A stretch of 64,000 nucleotides of DNA, taken from Phocaeicola dorei. Lineage in GTDB: Bacteria > Bacteroidota > Bacteroidia > Bacteroidales > Bacteroidaceae. A program made the position numbers and the translations under genes. The notes under the pieces were generated by a model that saw only the letters and a list, made by a program, of their open reading frames with translations, did not search any database and was not told where the DNA came from. The DNA is taken from assembly GCF_013009555.1 (NCBI RefSeq), contig NZ_CP046176.1:2511501-2575500 (forward strand), in the 5' to 3' direction. Shown piece after piece: positions 51,750 through 61,091 of the stretch (position 1 is its first letter; each line of letters begins with the position of its first letter).

Positions 51750-52703
51750 ATGGGTATTGCTGAGTTGATAAATAAGGAAAAGAAAACAGCATTTTCTTTC
51801 GAGGTTCTTCCACCGTTGAAAGGTACTGGAATTGAAAAACTATATGCTACAATAGATACATTACGGGAATTTGATCCTCTTTATGTCAACATTACCACTC
51901 ATCGCAGCGAATATGTGTATCGCGAGTTGGGGGGTGGTTTATATGAACGTAATCGTTATCGGCGGCGTCCGGGTACGGTGGCGGTGGCTGCGGCTATACA
52001 TAATAAATATGATATCACTGTTGTGCCGCATATTTTGTGCAGTGGGTTTTCACGTGAAGACACGGAATATATATTGCTTGATTTGCAATTTTTAGGTATT
52101 ACTAATCTGTTGGTACTCCGGGGAGACAAGGCAAAAGATGAATCTTCTTTTGTTCCCGAGAAAAACGGTTATGCCCATGCTTTGGAGTTGGAAGAGCAGA
52201 TTAATGCTTTTAATGAAGGAAAATTTATTGATGGAACACCTATTCAGGCTCCTTTAACTCCTTTTCGTTATGGTGTGGCAGGTTATCCGGAGAAGCATGA
52301 GGAATCTCCTAATATAGAACAAGATTTATATTGGTTAAAAAAGAAAGTGGAAGCCGGAGCCGATTATGTAGTGACACAAATGTTTTATGATAACCAAAAA
52401 TACGTTGCCTTCGTGGAGCGTGCAAGAAAAGAGGGGATTAATGTTCCTATCGTACCGGGTATCAAACCTTTTTCCAAACTATCACAGCTTAGCGTTATTC
52501 CCAAAACGTTCAATGTGGATTTACCACAGGAACTGGTCGTGGAAGCAATAAAATGCAAGGATGATAAAGAAGCGCGTGCATTAGGCATAGAGTGGTGTGT
52601 CAATCAATGCCGGGAACTGATAGCATATGGAGTTCCGGGAATACATTTTTATACAGTGGGTGCGGTGGAGAATGTGAAAGAGGTGGCGGCAGCTGTTTAT
52701 TGA
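51750..52703 (+). CDS. metF: Methylenetetrahydrofolate reductase
   Basis: The FAD enzyme reduces 5,10-methylene-THF to 5-methyl-THF, the methyl donor for methionine synthase. The 317-residue protein has FSFEVLPPLKGTGIEKLYAT near the N-terminus with the catalytic-type Glu. It also has FDPLYVNITTHRS, NLLVLRGDK, GADYVVTQMFYDNQKYV and IPGIKPFSKLSQL-like motifs of the family (here VPGIKPFSK). It stands alone, convergent with nrdB. In organisms with cobalamin-dependent MetH this reaction links to the B12 genes of the window; that connection is inference. Confidence 0.95.
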   Translation: MGIAELINKEKKTAFSFEVLPPLKGTGIEKLYATIDTLREFDPLYVNITTHRSEYVYRELGGGLYERNRYRRRPGTVAVAAAIHNKYDITVVPHILCSGFSREDTEYILLDLQFLGITNLLVLRGDKAKDESSFVPEKNGYAHALELEEQINAFNEGKFIDGTPIQAPLTPFRYGVAGYPEKHEESPNIEQDLYWLKKKVEAGADYVVTQMFYDNQKYVAFVERARKEGINVPIVPGIKPFSKLSQLSVIPKTFNVDLPQELVVEAIKCKDDKEARALGIEWCVNQCRELIAYGVPGIHFYTVGAVENVKEVAAAVY

Positions 52704-52739
52704 TAGTCTTTAATGGAAATGTTTCTGTCAGGCCATTTA

Positions 52740-52776
52740 TTGCTCCGTATCTTAATGGGTTTAAGATGCGGAGCAA
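52740..52776. terminator. Bidirectional terminator between metF and nrdB
   Basis: A 16-bp stem (52740-52755 with 52761-52776, one G-U pair) has a 5-nt loop and lies between convergent genes, with A/T-rich flanks. Confidence 0.75.
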
Positions 52777-52795
52777 AATATATTTTGTAAATGGG

Positions 52796-53845
52796 TTATA
52801 AGTCATCTTCCAAAGCTGTACTTTTGGCATAAGCCGTACTCTTTGCTTCAAAAAAATCAGTCTTTACCATATTGGCATTAGAATATTGAGATACCCAGTG
52901 CATGCTTTCCGGCTCTTTATGGTTTTCTTCGTACAGAGGGCCAAAACCTAAACTACTCCAACGGAGATTGCCTAAATATTGAATATAATCTTCTATCATT
53001 TTCCGGTTGAGTCCCTGTATATTGTCTCCTATCACATATTGTCCCCATTCTATTTCCTGCTTGACCCCCTCACGCATCATGTATTCATATATTTTTACTT
53101 TATCGGGAGTGAATAAATCCGGTTCTTCTTTCTTTAATTCCAGAATAATGTTGCGGAATAACCACAGATGCGTGTTTTCATCTCGATTGATATATCGGAT
53201 TTCTTGTGCGGAACCTGACATTTTTCCATTACGGCTCAAGTTATAGAAAAACATGAATCCGCTATAGAAATAGATTCCTTCCAATATATAATTGGCGATA
53301 AGGGTTTTCATCAATGTGAATCCATCCTGACTTTCCTGGAATTCGTTATAGCAATTGCCTATAAAAGTATTTCTTTTCAGCAGGTGTTCGTCTGTTTTCC
53401 ATTGGTAAAGGATCTCGTTACGCTTTTCGGGGCTACAGATAGAATCCAGCATGTAACTGTAGCTTTGGCTGTGTACACATTCCTGAAAGGCTTGGATATG
53501 GAGGCATAGATTAACTTCATTGGCTGTGATGTATTCGCTGATGGTGGGCAGATTATTGCTTTGTAAAGAATCAAGGAACACTAAAAAACTCAGGATTTTA
53601 TCATAGGCGGTGCGTTCTGCTTGGTCCAGGTGAGGATAATCCTTGGTATCTTGGGTGAGATTGATTTCTTCGGGAATCCAAAAATTATTCATAGCCTGAC
53701 GATACCAGTCACTAACCCATTTATAGCGCATATTATTGAAATCATTCAAATTGGTGGTGTTTCCTCCAATCATTCTTCTGTGCCGGAGGTCGGTATCTCC
53801 CTCAGGATTGAAAAGGGCATTCTTTTTTAATTTTATTGTATTCAT
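52796..53845 (-). CDS. nrdB: Class I ribonucleotide reductase beta subunit
   Basis: The 349-residue radical-generating subunit shows the ferritin-like metal site: FLDSLQ (Asp92), QECVHSQSY (Glu122, His125), LEGIYFYSGF and RDENTHLWL. The predicted radical tyrosine, Tyr129, lies in the position of E. coli Tyr122. It lies downstream of nrdA on the same strand, separated by 162 bp containing a perfect 20-bp hairpin. The enzyme needs oxygen or superoxide-type activation, so it would serve under oxygen exposure in an anaerobe. It is cobalamin-independent. Confidence 0.93.
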   Translation of the reverse strand: MNTIKLKKNALFNPEGDTDLRHRRMIGGNTTNLNDFNNMRYKWVSDWYRQAMNNFWIPEEINLTQDTKDYPHLDQAERTAYDKILSFLVFLDSLQSNNLPTISEYITANEVNLCLHIQAFQECVHSQSYSYMLDSICSPEKRNEILYQWKTDEHLLKRNTFIGNCYNEFQESQDGFTLMKTLIANYILEGIYFYSGFMFFYNLSRNGKMSGSAQEIRYINRDENTHLWLFRNIILELKKEEPDLFTPDKVKIYEYMMREGVKQEIEWGQYVIGDNIQGLNRKMIEDYIQYLGNLRWSSLGFGPLYEENHKEPESMHWVSQYSNANMVKTDFFEAKSTAYAKSTALEDDL

Positions 53846-53923
53846 GATTTATTGTTGTTTTATATTCTGTCTTCTTGTTTTACTGCTAACTCAAGGCTGT
53901 ATATTAAAAATAAATTTGTTATT

Positions 53924-53966
53924 CATTCCTTGTAGGGGCGCAAGTATTGCGCCCCTACAAGGAATG
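53924..53966. repeat. Perfect 20-bp hairpin between nrdA and nrdB
   Basis: CATTCCTTGTAGGGGCGCAA (53924-53943) and its exact complement (53947-53966) are separated by 3 nt. It lies in the nrdA-nrdB intercistronic space and has no T-run, so it is not a typical terminator. It could limit downstream transcription, protect the nrdA mRNA 3' end, or be a dispersed palindromic repeat. Confidence 0.75.
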
Positions 53967-54007
53967 TTTTAGCATGACAATTCAGTACTGGAGTGTTTAC
54001 GAAAAGA

Positions 54008-56527
54008 TCAGGAGGCACAGCTTTCACATTCTTCTACTTCCAACGATTTGCTACGGACATAATATATTGTTTTTACGCCACATTCCCATGCCAGCAAATA
54101 CAGGTTTAATACTTGTCTCAGGGTAAATTCATTGGTAATGTATAGATTCAGACTTTGCGCCTGGTCTATATGTAACTGCCGGATCCCTGCGGCACGGATA
54201 CTCCATGTCTGATCTATCAGATAAGCACTTTTATATATCCAATAGGTCTTATCGGACAATGCCGGTGCAACACGTGGCAGCATGGCTCCTTTCTTTTCTT
54301 CCAAGAAGAAACGTTTCATTACCGGATCTGTTCCGGCAGTGGTTCCGGCAATGATACTGGTGCTGCTGGTGGGGGCAATGGCAAGAAGATAGGCATTTCT
54401 CATTCCTTGTGTGGAAACTTTTACAGCCAATGCTTTCCATTCTGGCGAATTATAGCCCCGTTTTATAAAATAAGCTCCGGTCTGCCAGTCGCTACCTTCA
54501 AAATAATGATAGGATCCTTTTTCTTTTGCCAGTTCGCTACTTGCTGCTATAGCAGCATAGTTGATACGTTCGAAAACTTTATCCATAAAATTGAGATGTT
54601 CCTCGCTTTCCCAACGAATACCGCGAACAGCAAGAGCATGATGATAACCGCTGACTCCCAAGCCGATACTGCGGTAGCGATGATTGGTAATCTGAGCGAA
54701 AGGAATCGGATAAAAGTTCAGTTCAATCACATTATCCAATGCCCGTACTACAGTTGCCACCTTTTCTTTCATTTGTTTTTCATCTTCCAAGGGCAAATGT
54801 CCTAATGAAAGGCTGGCAAGATTACATACCACAAAGTCTCCGGGCCGGATAGTTTTGACTACCACTGTATCACCATCTTCCGTACATATCTCTGTAGAGA
54901 CTGTTTCAATGGAGGACATGTTTTGTGCTATTTCCGTGCAAAGATTGGAGCAATAAATGATCCCCCGGTGTGCATTGGGATTGGCACGGTTCACGGTGTC
55001 ACGATTGAATGTAAAGGGAGTACCTGTTTCTACAGCCGAACGTAGTACCAGTCTGACGATATCTTTGATGCTCATACAGCGCTTGGAGAGTCGGGAGTCA
55101 TTTACGCAATCCATGTATTTCTGTTCCCATTCCTTTCCGTAGTAGTCTTCCAGACAGTATCCTTTGACGGTCATTATTTCATTGGGACAGAATAAATACC
55201 ATTGCTGGTTTAAATCCTGTTTCGCCATACGCCAGAATAAGTCCGGATAGCATACGGCAGGGAAGATGTCGTGCGCTTTCATCCGGTCATCTCCATTATT
55301 AGTCCGGAGTTGCAGAAACTCAGGCAAGTCTTTGTGCCATACATCCAGATAGACGGCTACGGCTCCCTGACGCATACCTAACTGGTCAACGGCTACAGCA
55401 GTGTCATTCACCAGTTTCATCCATCGGATTACACCTCCGGCCACACCTTTGAATCCGCGTATGTTTCCACCTGCGGCACGAATTTTGCCAAAATACATTC
55501 CCATTCCTCCTCCAAATTTGCTTACCATCGCAAAATTGTCTAAACTGCGGTAAATGCCTTCCAGACTATCGGGCACTGTATCAATGAAGCAACTGGATAA
55601 CTGGTGATAAGGTTTTCGGGCATTTGCCAGGGTAGGAGTGGCCATTGTGACTTCCAAACGACTTAATATATCATAGAACTTTTTTACCCATTGCAGTCTG
55701 TCCTGTTTTTCGGGCATAGCGAGATGAAGGGCAATCCCTAAATACATTTCCTGCACAGATTCTATAGGCTCGTGTGAACGGGTACGGATCAGATAACGCT
55801 TGGCAAGCAGATCCAGTCCTGAATAATTGAAAAGCTTGTCACGTTCAGGACACATGAAGCCAGCTGCCGTTTCTATCTCTTGTGGAGTATAGGAGGCTAA
55901 GATATAATTACCATACAAACCCTCATCGGTGAGGTAACGTAATTTATCATAAAATGAAAAGATGCCGGCAGCTTCCGCCTGTTCGGCCAGTTTTTTTGTT
56001 AATCGGAAATTCAGCAGACGCGCCGCAATGAATTCCCAATCGGGAGTTTCTTGTGTCGTCAGTTCTACAGCCGCTTTGACAAGTGCCGCCAACCGTTCCC
56101 CGGGTGTCATATCCGGTTTACAGAAACTTGTGAATTTCTCTGCGAGAAGGGTTAGACTATATTCCTTCCCGGAGAAGTCTTTTTGTATCTCTTTTAGTAT
56201 ATTTGATATAGTATCATCACCGGTTCCTGTAATGATTTGGCTAAGAGCTTTTCTTCTTTCTGTGCGTTGCCAACGGTAAAGTATATAGTTTTTGGCTTCT
56301 GCATAAAAGCCATGTTCCATCAAACTACGTTCCACTTCGTCCTGAATGCGTTCTACACTACGATTTGCTTCGTTTTGATGCAGAAATAGTTCCACTTCGT
56401 CTACTATGGTGTAGACAGCTTCATCTGTTATTTCTTTTTGGGTACTGGCAAAGCTTTTCCGTATGGCAACGGCTATTTTTTCTCTGTCGTAGGATTCTGT
56501 TGCCCCATTCCTTTTAATTATTTGCAT
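54008..56527 (-). CDS. nrdA: Class I ribonucleotide reductase alpha subunit
   Basis: The 839-residue catalytic subunit reduces ribonucleoside diphosphates. It begins with an ATP-cone (about 1-90; IIKRNGATESYDREKIAVAI), the allosteric activity domain. The barrel motifs follow (QLSSCFIDTVPDSLEGIYRS, KFGGGMGMYFGKIRAAGG, NLCTEIAQ, IAPTSSTSIIAGTTAGTDPV), and it ends in CESCAS, the shuttle cysteine pair. It is preceded by a cobalamin riboswitch, so the B12-independent enzyme should be switched off when cobalamin is plentiful. That implies an alternative B12-dependent (class II) reductase elsewhere. Confidence 0.95.
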   Translation of the reverse strand: MQIIKRNGATESYDREKIAVAIRKSFASTQKEITDEAVYTIVDEVELFLHQNEANRSVERIQDEVERSLMEHGFYAEAKNYILYRWQRTERRKALSQIITGTGDDTISNILKEIQKDFSGKEYSLTLLAEKFTSFCKPDMTPGERLAALVKAAVELTTQETPDWEFIAARLLNFRLTKKLAEQAEAAGIFSFYDKLRYLTDEGLYGNYILASYTPQEIETAAGFMCPERDKLFNYSGLDLLAKRYLIRTRSHEPIESVQEMYLGIALHLAMPEKQDRLQWVKKFYDILSRLEVTMATPTLANARKPYHQLSSCFIDTVPDSLEGIYRSLDNFAMVSKFGGGMGMYFGKIRAAGGNIRGFKGVAGGVIRWMKLVNDTAVAVDQLGMRQGAVAVYLDVWHKDLPEFLQLRTNNGDDRMKAHDIFPAVCYPDLFWRMAKQDLNQQWYLFCPNEIMTVKGYCLEDYYGKEWEQKYMDCVNDSRLSKRCMSIKDIVRLVLRSAVETGTPFTFNRDTVNRANPNAHRGIIYCSNLCTEIAQNMSSIETVSTEICTEDGDTVVVKTIRPGDFVVCNLASLSLGHLPLEDEKQMKEKVATVVRALDNVIELNFYPIPFAQITNHRYRSIGLGVSGYHHALAVRGIRWESEEHLNFMDKVFERINYAAIAASSELAKEKGSYHYFEGSDWQTGAYFIKRGYNSPEWKALAVKVSTQGMRNAYLLAIAPTSSTSIIAGTTAGTDPVMKRFFLEEKKGAMLPRVAPALSDKTYWIYKSAYLIDQTWSIRAAGIRQLHIDQAQSLNLYITNEFTLRQVLNLYLLAWECGVKTIYYVRSKSLEVEECESCAS

Positions 56528-56606
56528 GAGATGCTGTTGGTATGAATTATTGTATCTTTTCGTACCGCTTCCCTAACCCCACGAGTAGAAACGGCCTTTG
56601 ATGAAT

Positions 56607-56788
56607 GGCAGGTCTTCTGACTGGCTCCTCATTTCCGATGCCTTCCCGCGTTCTCGTTATGTGGAGTCAGGCAGTGGCAATAGGTACATATCGGAAATTT
56701 TATCGGAGTTTCACAGCAGCGGGACTGTCCGGGATTTACACCCGATTCCCTTTTAATCCGGATAGAGGGCATCTATTCGGAACCGATT
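56607..56788 (-). promoter_or_regulatory. Cobalamin riboswitch upstream of nrdA
   Basis: On the minus strand the leader has AAAAGGGAATCGGGTG, CCCGGACAGTCCCGCTGCTGTGAA, the CCACTGCC box, GGGAAGGC and the closing AGCCAGTCAGAAGACCTGCC. The -7 box TATCTTTG lies at 56795-56802. Its aptamer and the following ~60 nt closely resemble the element before the acyl-CoA carboxylase operon. Confidence 0.93.
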
Positions 56789-56873
56789 CGGGAACAAAGA
56801 TAATGGAAATTGGAATTATTACAGCATTGAGTTAGTTTAAAAATCAGAAATGATTTATAAAAGTTGGATGGTA

Positions 56874-57139
56874 TTAAACATTTTGGACAAGTTCTACTAC
56901 CATGCTTCCAAGCAGCACAGCTACTATTGTTATGAGTAACCAATTGATATACTTGCTTTTCGATCTCGTTTTTTCTTTTTCTGAATGACACTGATTTTTA
57001 CCATATAACCGAATGATTCCCCAATGCGATTGGCACTGCGTATCACTCGTGAAGTATGTACACCACATCCCATCGTGTGAGCGGAATATTCAGAAATAAA
57101 TCCACTGACATCTATCAAAATTTCGGCTGTCTTATCCAT
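56874..57139 (-). pseudogene. Remnant of a ThrE-like (threonine/serine exporter family) gene
   Basis: The frame opening at 57139 (MDKTAEILIDVSGFISEYSA...GVHTSRVIRSANRIGESFGY) matches the N-terminus of DUF1212/ThrE-family proteins, which run about 250 residues. After about 50 residues it enters a Lys-rich stretch and stops at 56930. An overlapping frame continues to 56874 with one hydrophobic helix (NWLLITIVAVLLGSMVVEL). An internal deletion plus frameshift in an A-rich tract would explain this. It lies 26 bp downstream of the cyclase-like gene. It could instead be a real short protein. Confidence 0.55.
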
Positions 57140-57165
57140 TTAAATGAAGTTATGTTTTTCTTTTT

Positions 57166-57723
57166 TTAGAATCCATAGACACGACATGGCTTTCCAGTGG
57201 AAGGCATTTCCTTGTCAATTTCAATCTTTAATTTTTTTATATTCAATATTTCTTCTCCTTCAAGCATCAGGCACATAATAAGAAAACAACCGTTTTTCTC
57301 ACATTCCATATCGAATAACCGGTGTTGTGAAAACATGCCTAACCCATGTGAGTCAATAAGAATAAACTTTGGATGGTTATAAAGTAATGCAGCCAGAGAG
57401 TCCCAATTAAGCTTCATGTCAAACATAAAGAAGTCTTTGGTTGCATAGTCGTTGGTTGCCATATTGCCGGTATATAAAACCAATGCTTTACCTTCTATGT
57501 CCAAGTTATTAAAGTATTCGTCGGCTGGTAGTCCGTTCCGACAATCTACCACGACGGCATCTGTTACATATTCTTTATAGCGGGGAGCTTCCATATAGCA
57601 ATCCATGTGGGTGCCGATGTGTCCGAGGCGTTCCGTTTCTTTGGCATCAAGTTCGAACTGTGCCAAATCTTCATCACTTAACTGTAAATGTAGTTCTTTG
57701 GTAATCGTTTCTTGTTGGTACAT
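57166..57723 (-). CDS. Cyclase-family (kynurenine formamidase-like) protein
   Basis: The 185-residue protein contains HIGTHMDCY (about residues 35-43), the HxGTHxD metal motif of the cyclase family (PF04199). It also has ALVLYTGNMAT and FILIDSHGLGMFSQHRLFD, which fit the later family motifs. It is shorter than typical kynurenine formamidases (about 210). It probably hydrolyses an amide or lactone in the cytosol; the substrate is unknown. It lies 19 bp downstream of the YidE-type transporter gene, so co-transcription is likely. Confidence 0.78.
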   Translation of the reverse strand: MYQQETITKELHLQLSDEDLAQFELDAKETERLGHIGTHMDCYMEAPRYKEYVTDAVVVDCRNGLPADEYFNNLDIEGKALVLYTGNMATNDYATKDFFMFDMKLNWDSLAALLYNHPKFILIDSHGLGMFSQHRLFDMECEKNGCFLIMCLMLEGEEILNIKKLKIEIDKEMPSTGKPCRVYGF

Positions 57724-57742
57724 ATTTAAAGAATTTTAAAGT

Positions 57743-59431
57743 TTAACCTAATGAGAGTATCAATAATTGAGCCGTAAGTACGCGTAGGAACATAGCAAGC
57801 GGATATACGGTGGCATATCCCACGGCCGGAGCGTCACATGAAGTCAGATCATTGGAATAGGCGAGGGCAGGCGGATTAGTATTTGCTCCTGATAATACAC
57901 CAATAAGGGTATAATAGTTTAATTTACAGGCATAACGCCCAATGAGCCCCGTTATGATTAATGGTACGGTCGTAATAATAGCTCCATACATAATCCAAAT
58001 ATATCCACCTTCATTTACAATTGTCTCTATAAAATCTTTCCCGGCTCCCAACCCTACACAAGCTAGGAATAAGGAAATCCCGATTTCTCTTATCATCAAG
58101 TTAGCACTCATCGTGGTGTATGTAATCATTTTATATTGAGGACCGAAACGACTGATAAGAATGGATACAATAAGCGGTCCACCTGCTAGACCAAGTTTTA
58201 CTGGTTGTGGAATACCTGGAAACATAAATGGAATACTTCCCAAGATACATCCTAATGCGATGCCGAAAAAAATGGGGATAAGATTGGGATGATTCAGTCT
58301 CTTCATGGAGTTTCCTAAAACCTTTTCGGCATGAGTGACAGCAAGTTCACTACCAACTATAGTTACACGGTCGCCCATTTGCAACTGTAAATGTGGGGAG
58401 GCTACCAAGTCTACTCCTGAACGGTTGATACGGGTGATGCTCGCACCGAAGTTATTTCGTATCTTAAGTTGTGAGAGCATTTTTCCATTTAACTCAGGCT
58501 TTGTTATCAAAATGCGGCGTGAGATAAGTTTCTTGTTTAACTGTTCCCATTCCATTTCTACCTGTTTGCCAAAAAATACTGTAATCGCTTCAATGTCAAT
58601 AGGGTTCGAGATAACCAGAATCTTGTCATCAATATGTAATATCGTTTCTGAATTTACTAGTTCCACTTCCTGTTGTCCGTCATGATGGCGTATGCGCGAA
58701 ATGACGAAGTTGCGGTTTACCAAAGGACGTATTTCCTTAATGGTCTTCCCATGTATTGCTTCATTTTTTATCTCTAATGTAACGGGGCGTACGGTCAGTT
58801 CCTGTAAATGTCCCAATCCTTTTTCGGCATCAGCTTCTTCTTGTGATGTTTTGATATTAAGAATGTATTTCAGTGCAAGCAATGAGAGAATGGCACCAAC
58901 CACCCCCAAGGGATAGGCAACAGCATATCCCATCGCAATCTCCGGTGCATCTATGCCATTTAAATCACTATTTGCCTGTTGGGCGGCACCAAGGCCGGGA
59001 GTATTGGTAACAGCACCAGAGAGAATGCCGACCATGGTGGTTATGGGAGTTCCGGTAGTAAAATGTAAAATGATAGTAATGACTACACTGATAAAAATAG
59101 CCCCCATAGCCAACATGTTCAGCGTAAATCCTCCTTTCTTAAAGGCTGAGAAGAAACCGGGACCCACCTGCAAACCAATGGAATAGACGAACAAAATAAG
59201 ACCGAATTCTTTTAGAAAATGTAGCAGGTGTTCATCCAGATTCAGATTGAAATGGCCGAATACGATACCGACAAAAAGAATCCATGTGACACCAAGTGAG
59301 ATGCCGGATATTTTTATTTTACCCAGCATAATTCCAAAGGCGATAACTAGTGACAGAATGAGTACGGAGTGTGCTACACCTCCGCCCCAAAGATTGGGAT
59401 ATCCTTCAAAGAGGTTTTTAAGAAGTTCCAT
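57743..59431 (-). CDS. YidE/YbjL-type (AspT-like) transporter with two RCK_C domains
   Basis: The 562-residue protein has two membrane halves of about five to six helices each, both with the AspT/YidE duplication motif (GVLSGAVTNTPGLGAAQQA; GVLSGANTNPPALAYSND). They flank a cytosolic central region (about 205-370) with two TrkA-C (RCK_C) domains. Related proteins exchange dicarboxylates or amino acids (aspartate-alanine). Substrate unknown. It is the first gene of a unit with the cyclase-like gene. Confidence 0.9.
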   Translation of the reverse strand: MELLKNLFEGYPNLWGGGVAHSVLILSLVIAFGIMLGKIKISGISLGVTWILFVGIVFGHFNLNLDEHLLHFLKEFGLILFVYSIGLQVGPGFFSAFKKGGFTLNMLAMGAIFISVVITIILHFTTGTPITTMVGILSGAVTNTPGLGAAQQANSDLNGIDAPEIAMGYAVAYPLGVVGAILSLLALKYILNIKTSQEEADAEKGLGHLQELTVRPVTLEIKNEAIHGKTIKEIRPLVNRNFVISRIRHHDGQQEVELVNSETILHIDDKILVISNPIDIEAITVFFGKQVEMEWEQLNKKLISRRILITKPELNGKMLSQLKIRNNFGASITRINRSGVDLVASPHLQLQMGDRVTIVGSELAVTHAEKVLGNSMKRLNHPNLIPIFFGIALGCILGSIPFMFPGIPQPVKLGLAGGPLIVSILISRFGPQYKMITYTTMSANLMIREIGISLFLACVGLGAGKDFIETIVNEGGYIWIMYGAIITTVPLIITGLIGRYACKLNYYTLIGVLSGANTNPPALAYSNDLTSCDAPAVGYATVYPLAMFLRVLTAQLLILSLG

Positions 59432-59504
59432 AGTATTAAGAAATATATTTATTTTTAACTAAGTCATCATTTTATATTTAAAATTTCCCATCATATGGGT
59501 TGGT

Positions 59505-59541
59505 AAAAGTATCCCCGGAAAAATCACTTCTGCGGGGATAC
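59505..59541 (-). terminator. Terminator of the acyl-CoA carboxylase operon
   Basis: GTATCCCCG (59509-59517) and CGGGGATAC (59533-59541) form a perfect 9-bp stem. On the minus strand it is followed by TTTT (plus-strand A at 59505-59508). It lies 16 bp beyond the carboxylase stop codon. Confidence 0.8.
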
Positions 59542-59556
59542 ACACACATTGAACAA

Positions 59557-61089
59557 TTACAACGGCATATTGCCGTGCTTTTTAGGCGGATTGCTTTGGT
59601 TTTTGTTGTGACACATTTCCAAAGCCTGAATGAGTTTATAGCGGGTGTCACGGGGCATAATCACTTCATCAATCAAGCCGCGTTCTGCCGCACAATAAGG
59701 GTTAGAGAATTTATCTTCGTAATCTTTGATTATTTCTTGTTTTTCTTCAGGAGTGGATTTCCGATAGAGGATATTTACAGCTCCCGCAGCTCCCATAACG
59801 GCTATTTCCGCCTGTGGATAAGCCAGGTTCACATCGGCTCCCGTCGGTTTGCTGGACATGACAATGTAGGCACCTCCGTAAGCTTTACGGGTAATTAAAG
59901 TTACCTTGGGCACTGTAGCTTCGGCGTATGCATAAACTATCTTCGCACCGTGGCGGATGATGCCGTTGTGTTCCTGTATTGTTCCGGGCAGGAAGCCGGG
60001 AACATCCTCGAAAGTGATCAGAGGAATGTTAAAGCAGTCGCAGAAACGGATAAAACGGGCAGCCTTGTCACTGGCGTCAATGTCAAGGACGCCGGCCAGC
60101 CAGGCGGGCTGATTGGCAACAATACCTACGGAACGACCTCCCAGGCGACCGAACCCCACCACCACATTTTTAGCAAAGTGAGGCATCACCTCGAAGAAAT
60201 ACTGGTTATCCAGCACCGGTTCGATGATATCCTTTATATCATAAGGCATATTCGGATCTTCGGGAATGACAGTCTGCAACGCCTCCACCTGACGATGGAT
60301 GTCATCGTTGCAGGGAACCAACGGCGCATCCTCCATATTGTTGGAAGGCAGGAAACTCAGCAATTCACGGATACTCATCAGCGTTTCCTCCTCATTGTCG
60401 CACATAAAATGGGTCACACCGCTTTTGCTGCTGTGGGTATAGGCACCGCCCAGTTCTTCCTTGCCCACCTCCTCGTTAGTCACAGTCTTCACCACATCCG
60501 GGCCGGTGATGAACATGTGGCTCTTCTCTTTTACCATAAAGATAAAATCGGTTAGTGCTGGTGAGTAGCAGGCTCCTCCGGCACAAGGACCCAAGATGGC
60601 GGAAATCTGCGGGATAACACCTGAGGCGATAGTGTTCTGATAGAAAATAGAGGCATATCCGGCAAGGCTGTTCACCCCTTCTTGGATGCGTGCGCCTCCC
60701 GAATCGTTCAAAGCGATAACGGGAGCTCCCGTCTTCAAAGCCAGTTGTTGCACCTTCACGATTTTGGCAGCATTGGTCTCGCTCAGCGAGCCGCCATGTG
60801 CGGTAAAATCATATGCATAGACAAACACCGGACGGCCGTCTATCTTTCCGTAACCGGTGACCATACCATCTCCGGCAATCTGCTTCTTCTCCATGCCGAA
60901 GTTGGTACAACGGTGGTTCACCAGCTTGTCCAGTTCATTGAACGTACCTTTGTCCAGCAACATTCCGATACGCTCGCGAGCGGTCATCTTCCCTTGGGCG
61001 TGTTGTTTCTCGATCTTGTCCACACCGCCGCCCAGCGACGCGCGTTTGTCCAGCTCTTTAAACCGGCTGTATATTTCTTCTCTTGTCAT
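59557..61089 (-). CDS. Acyl-CoA carboxylase carboxyltransferase subunit (propionyl-/methylmalonyl-CoA type)
   Basis: The 510-residue protein (ATG 61089, MTREEIYSRFKELD; a TTG at 61095 overlaps the previous stop) is a crotonase-fold carboxyltransferase. It has FVYAYDFTAHGGSLSETNAAKI, NDSGGARIQEGV, GPCAGGACYSPALTDF and RKAYGGAYIVMSSKP. It resembles PccB and the alpha subunit of methylmalonyl-CoA decarboxylase. With the BCCP-like and biotin carboxylase genes upstream it forms a complete biotin-dependent enzyme acting on propionyl-CoA or methylmalonyl-CoA, relevant to propionate formation. The unit is under a cobalamin riboswitch. Confidence 0.9.
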   Translation of the reverse strand: MTREEIYSRFKELDKRASLGGGVDKIEKQHAQGKMTARERIGMLLDKGTFNELDKLVNHRCTNFGMEKKQIAGDGMVTGYGKIDGRPVFVYAYDFTAHGGSLSETNAAKIVKVQQLALKTGAPVIALNDSGGARIQEGVNSLAGYASIFYQNTIASGVIPQISAILGPCAGGACYSPALTDFIFMVKEKSHMFITGPDVVKTVTNEEVGKEELGGAYTHSSKSGVTHFMCDNEEETLMSIRELLSFLPSNNMEDAPLVPCNDDIHRQVEALQTVIPEDPNMPYDIKDIIEPVLDNQYFFEVMPHFAKNVVVGFGRLGGRSVGIVANQPAWLAGVLDIDASDKAARFIRFCDCFNIPLITFEDVPGFLPGTIQEHNGIIRHGAKIVYAYAEATVPKVTLITRKAYGGAYIVMSSKPTGADVNLAYPQAEIAVMGAAGAVNILYRKSTPEEKQEIIKDYEDKFSNPYCAAERGLIDEVIMPRDTRYKLIQALEMCHNKNQSNPPKKHGNMPL

Positions 61090-61091
61090 GA

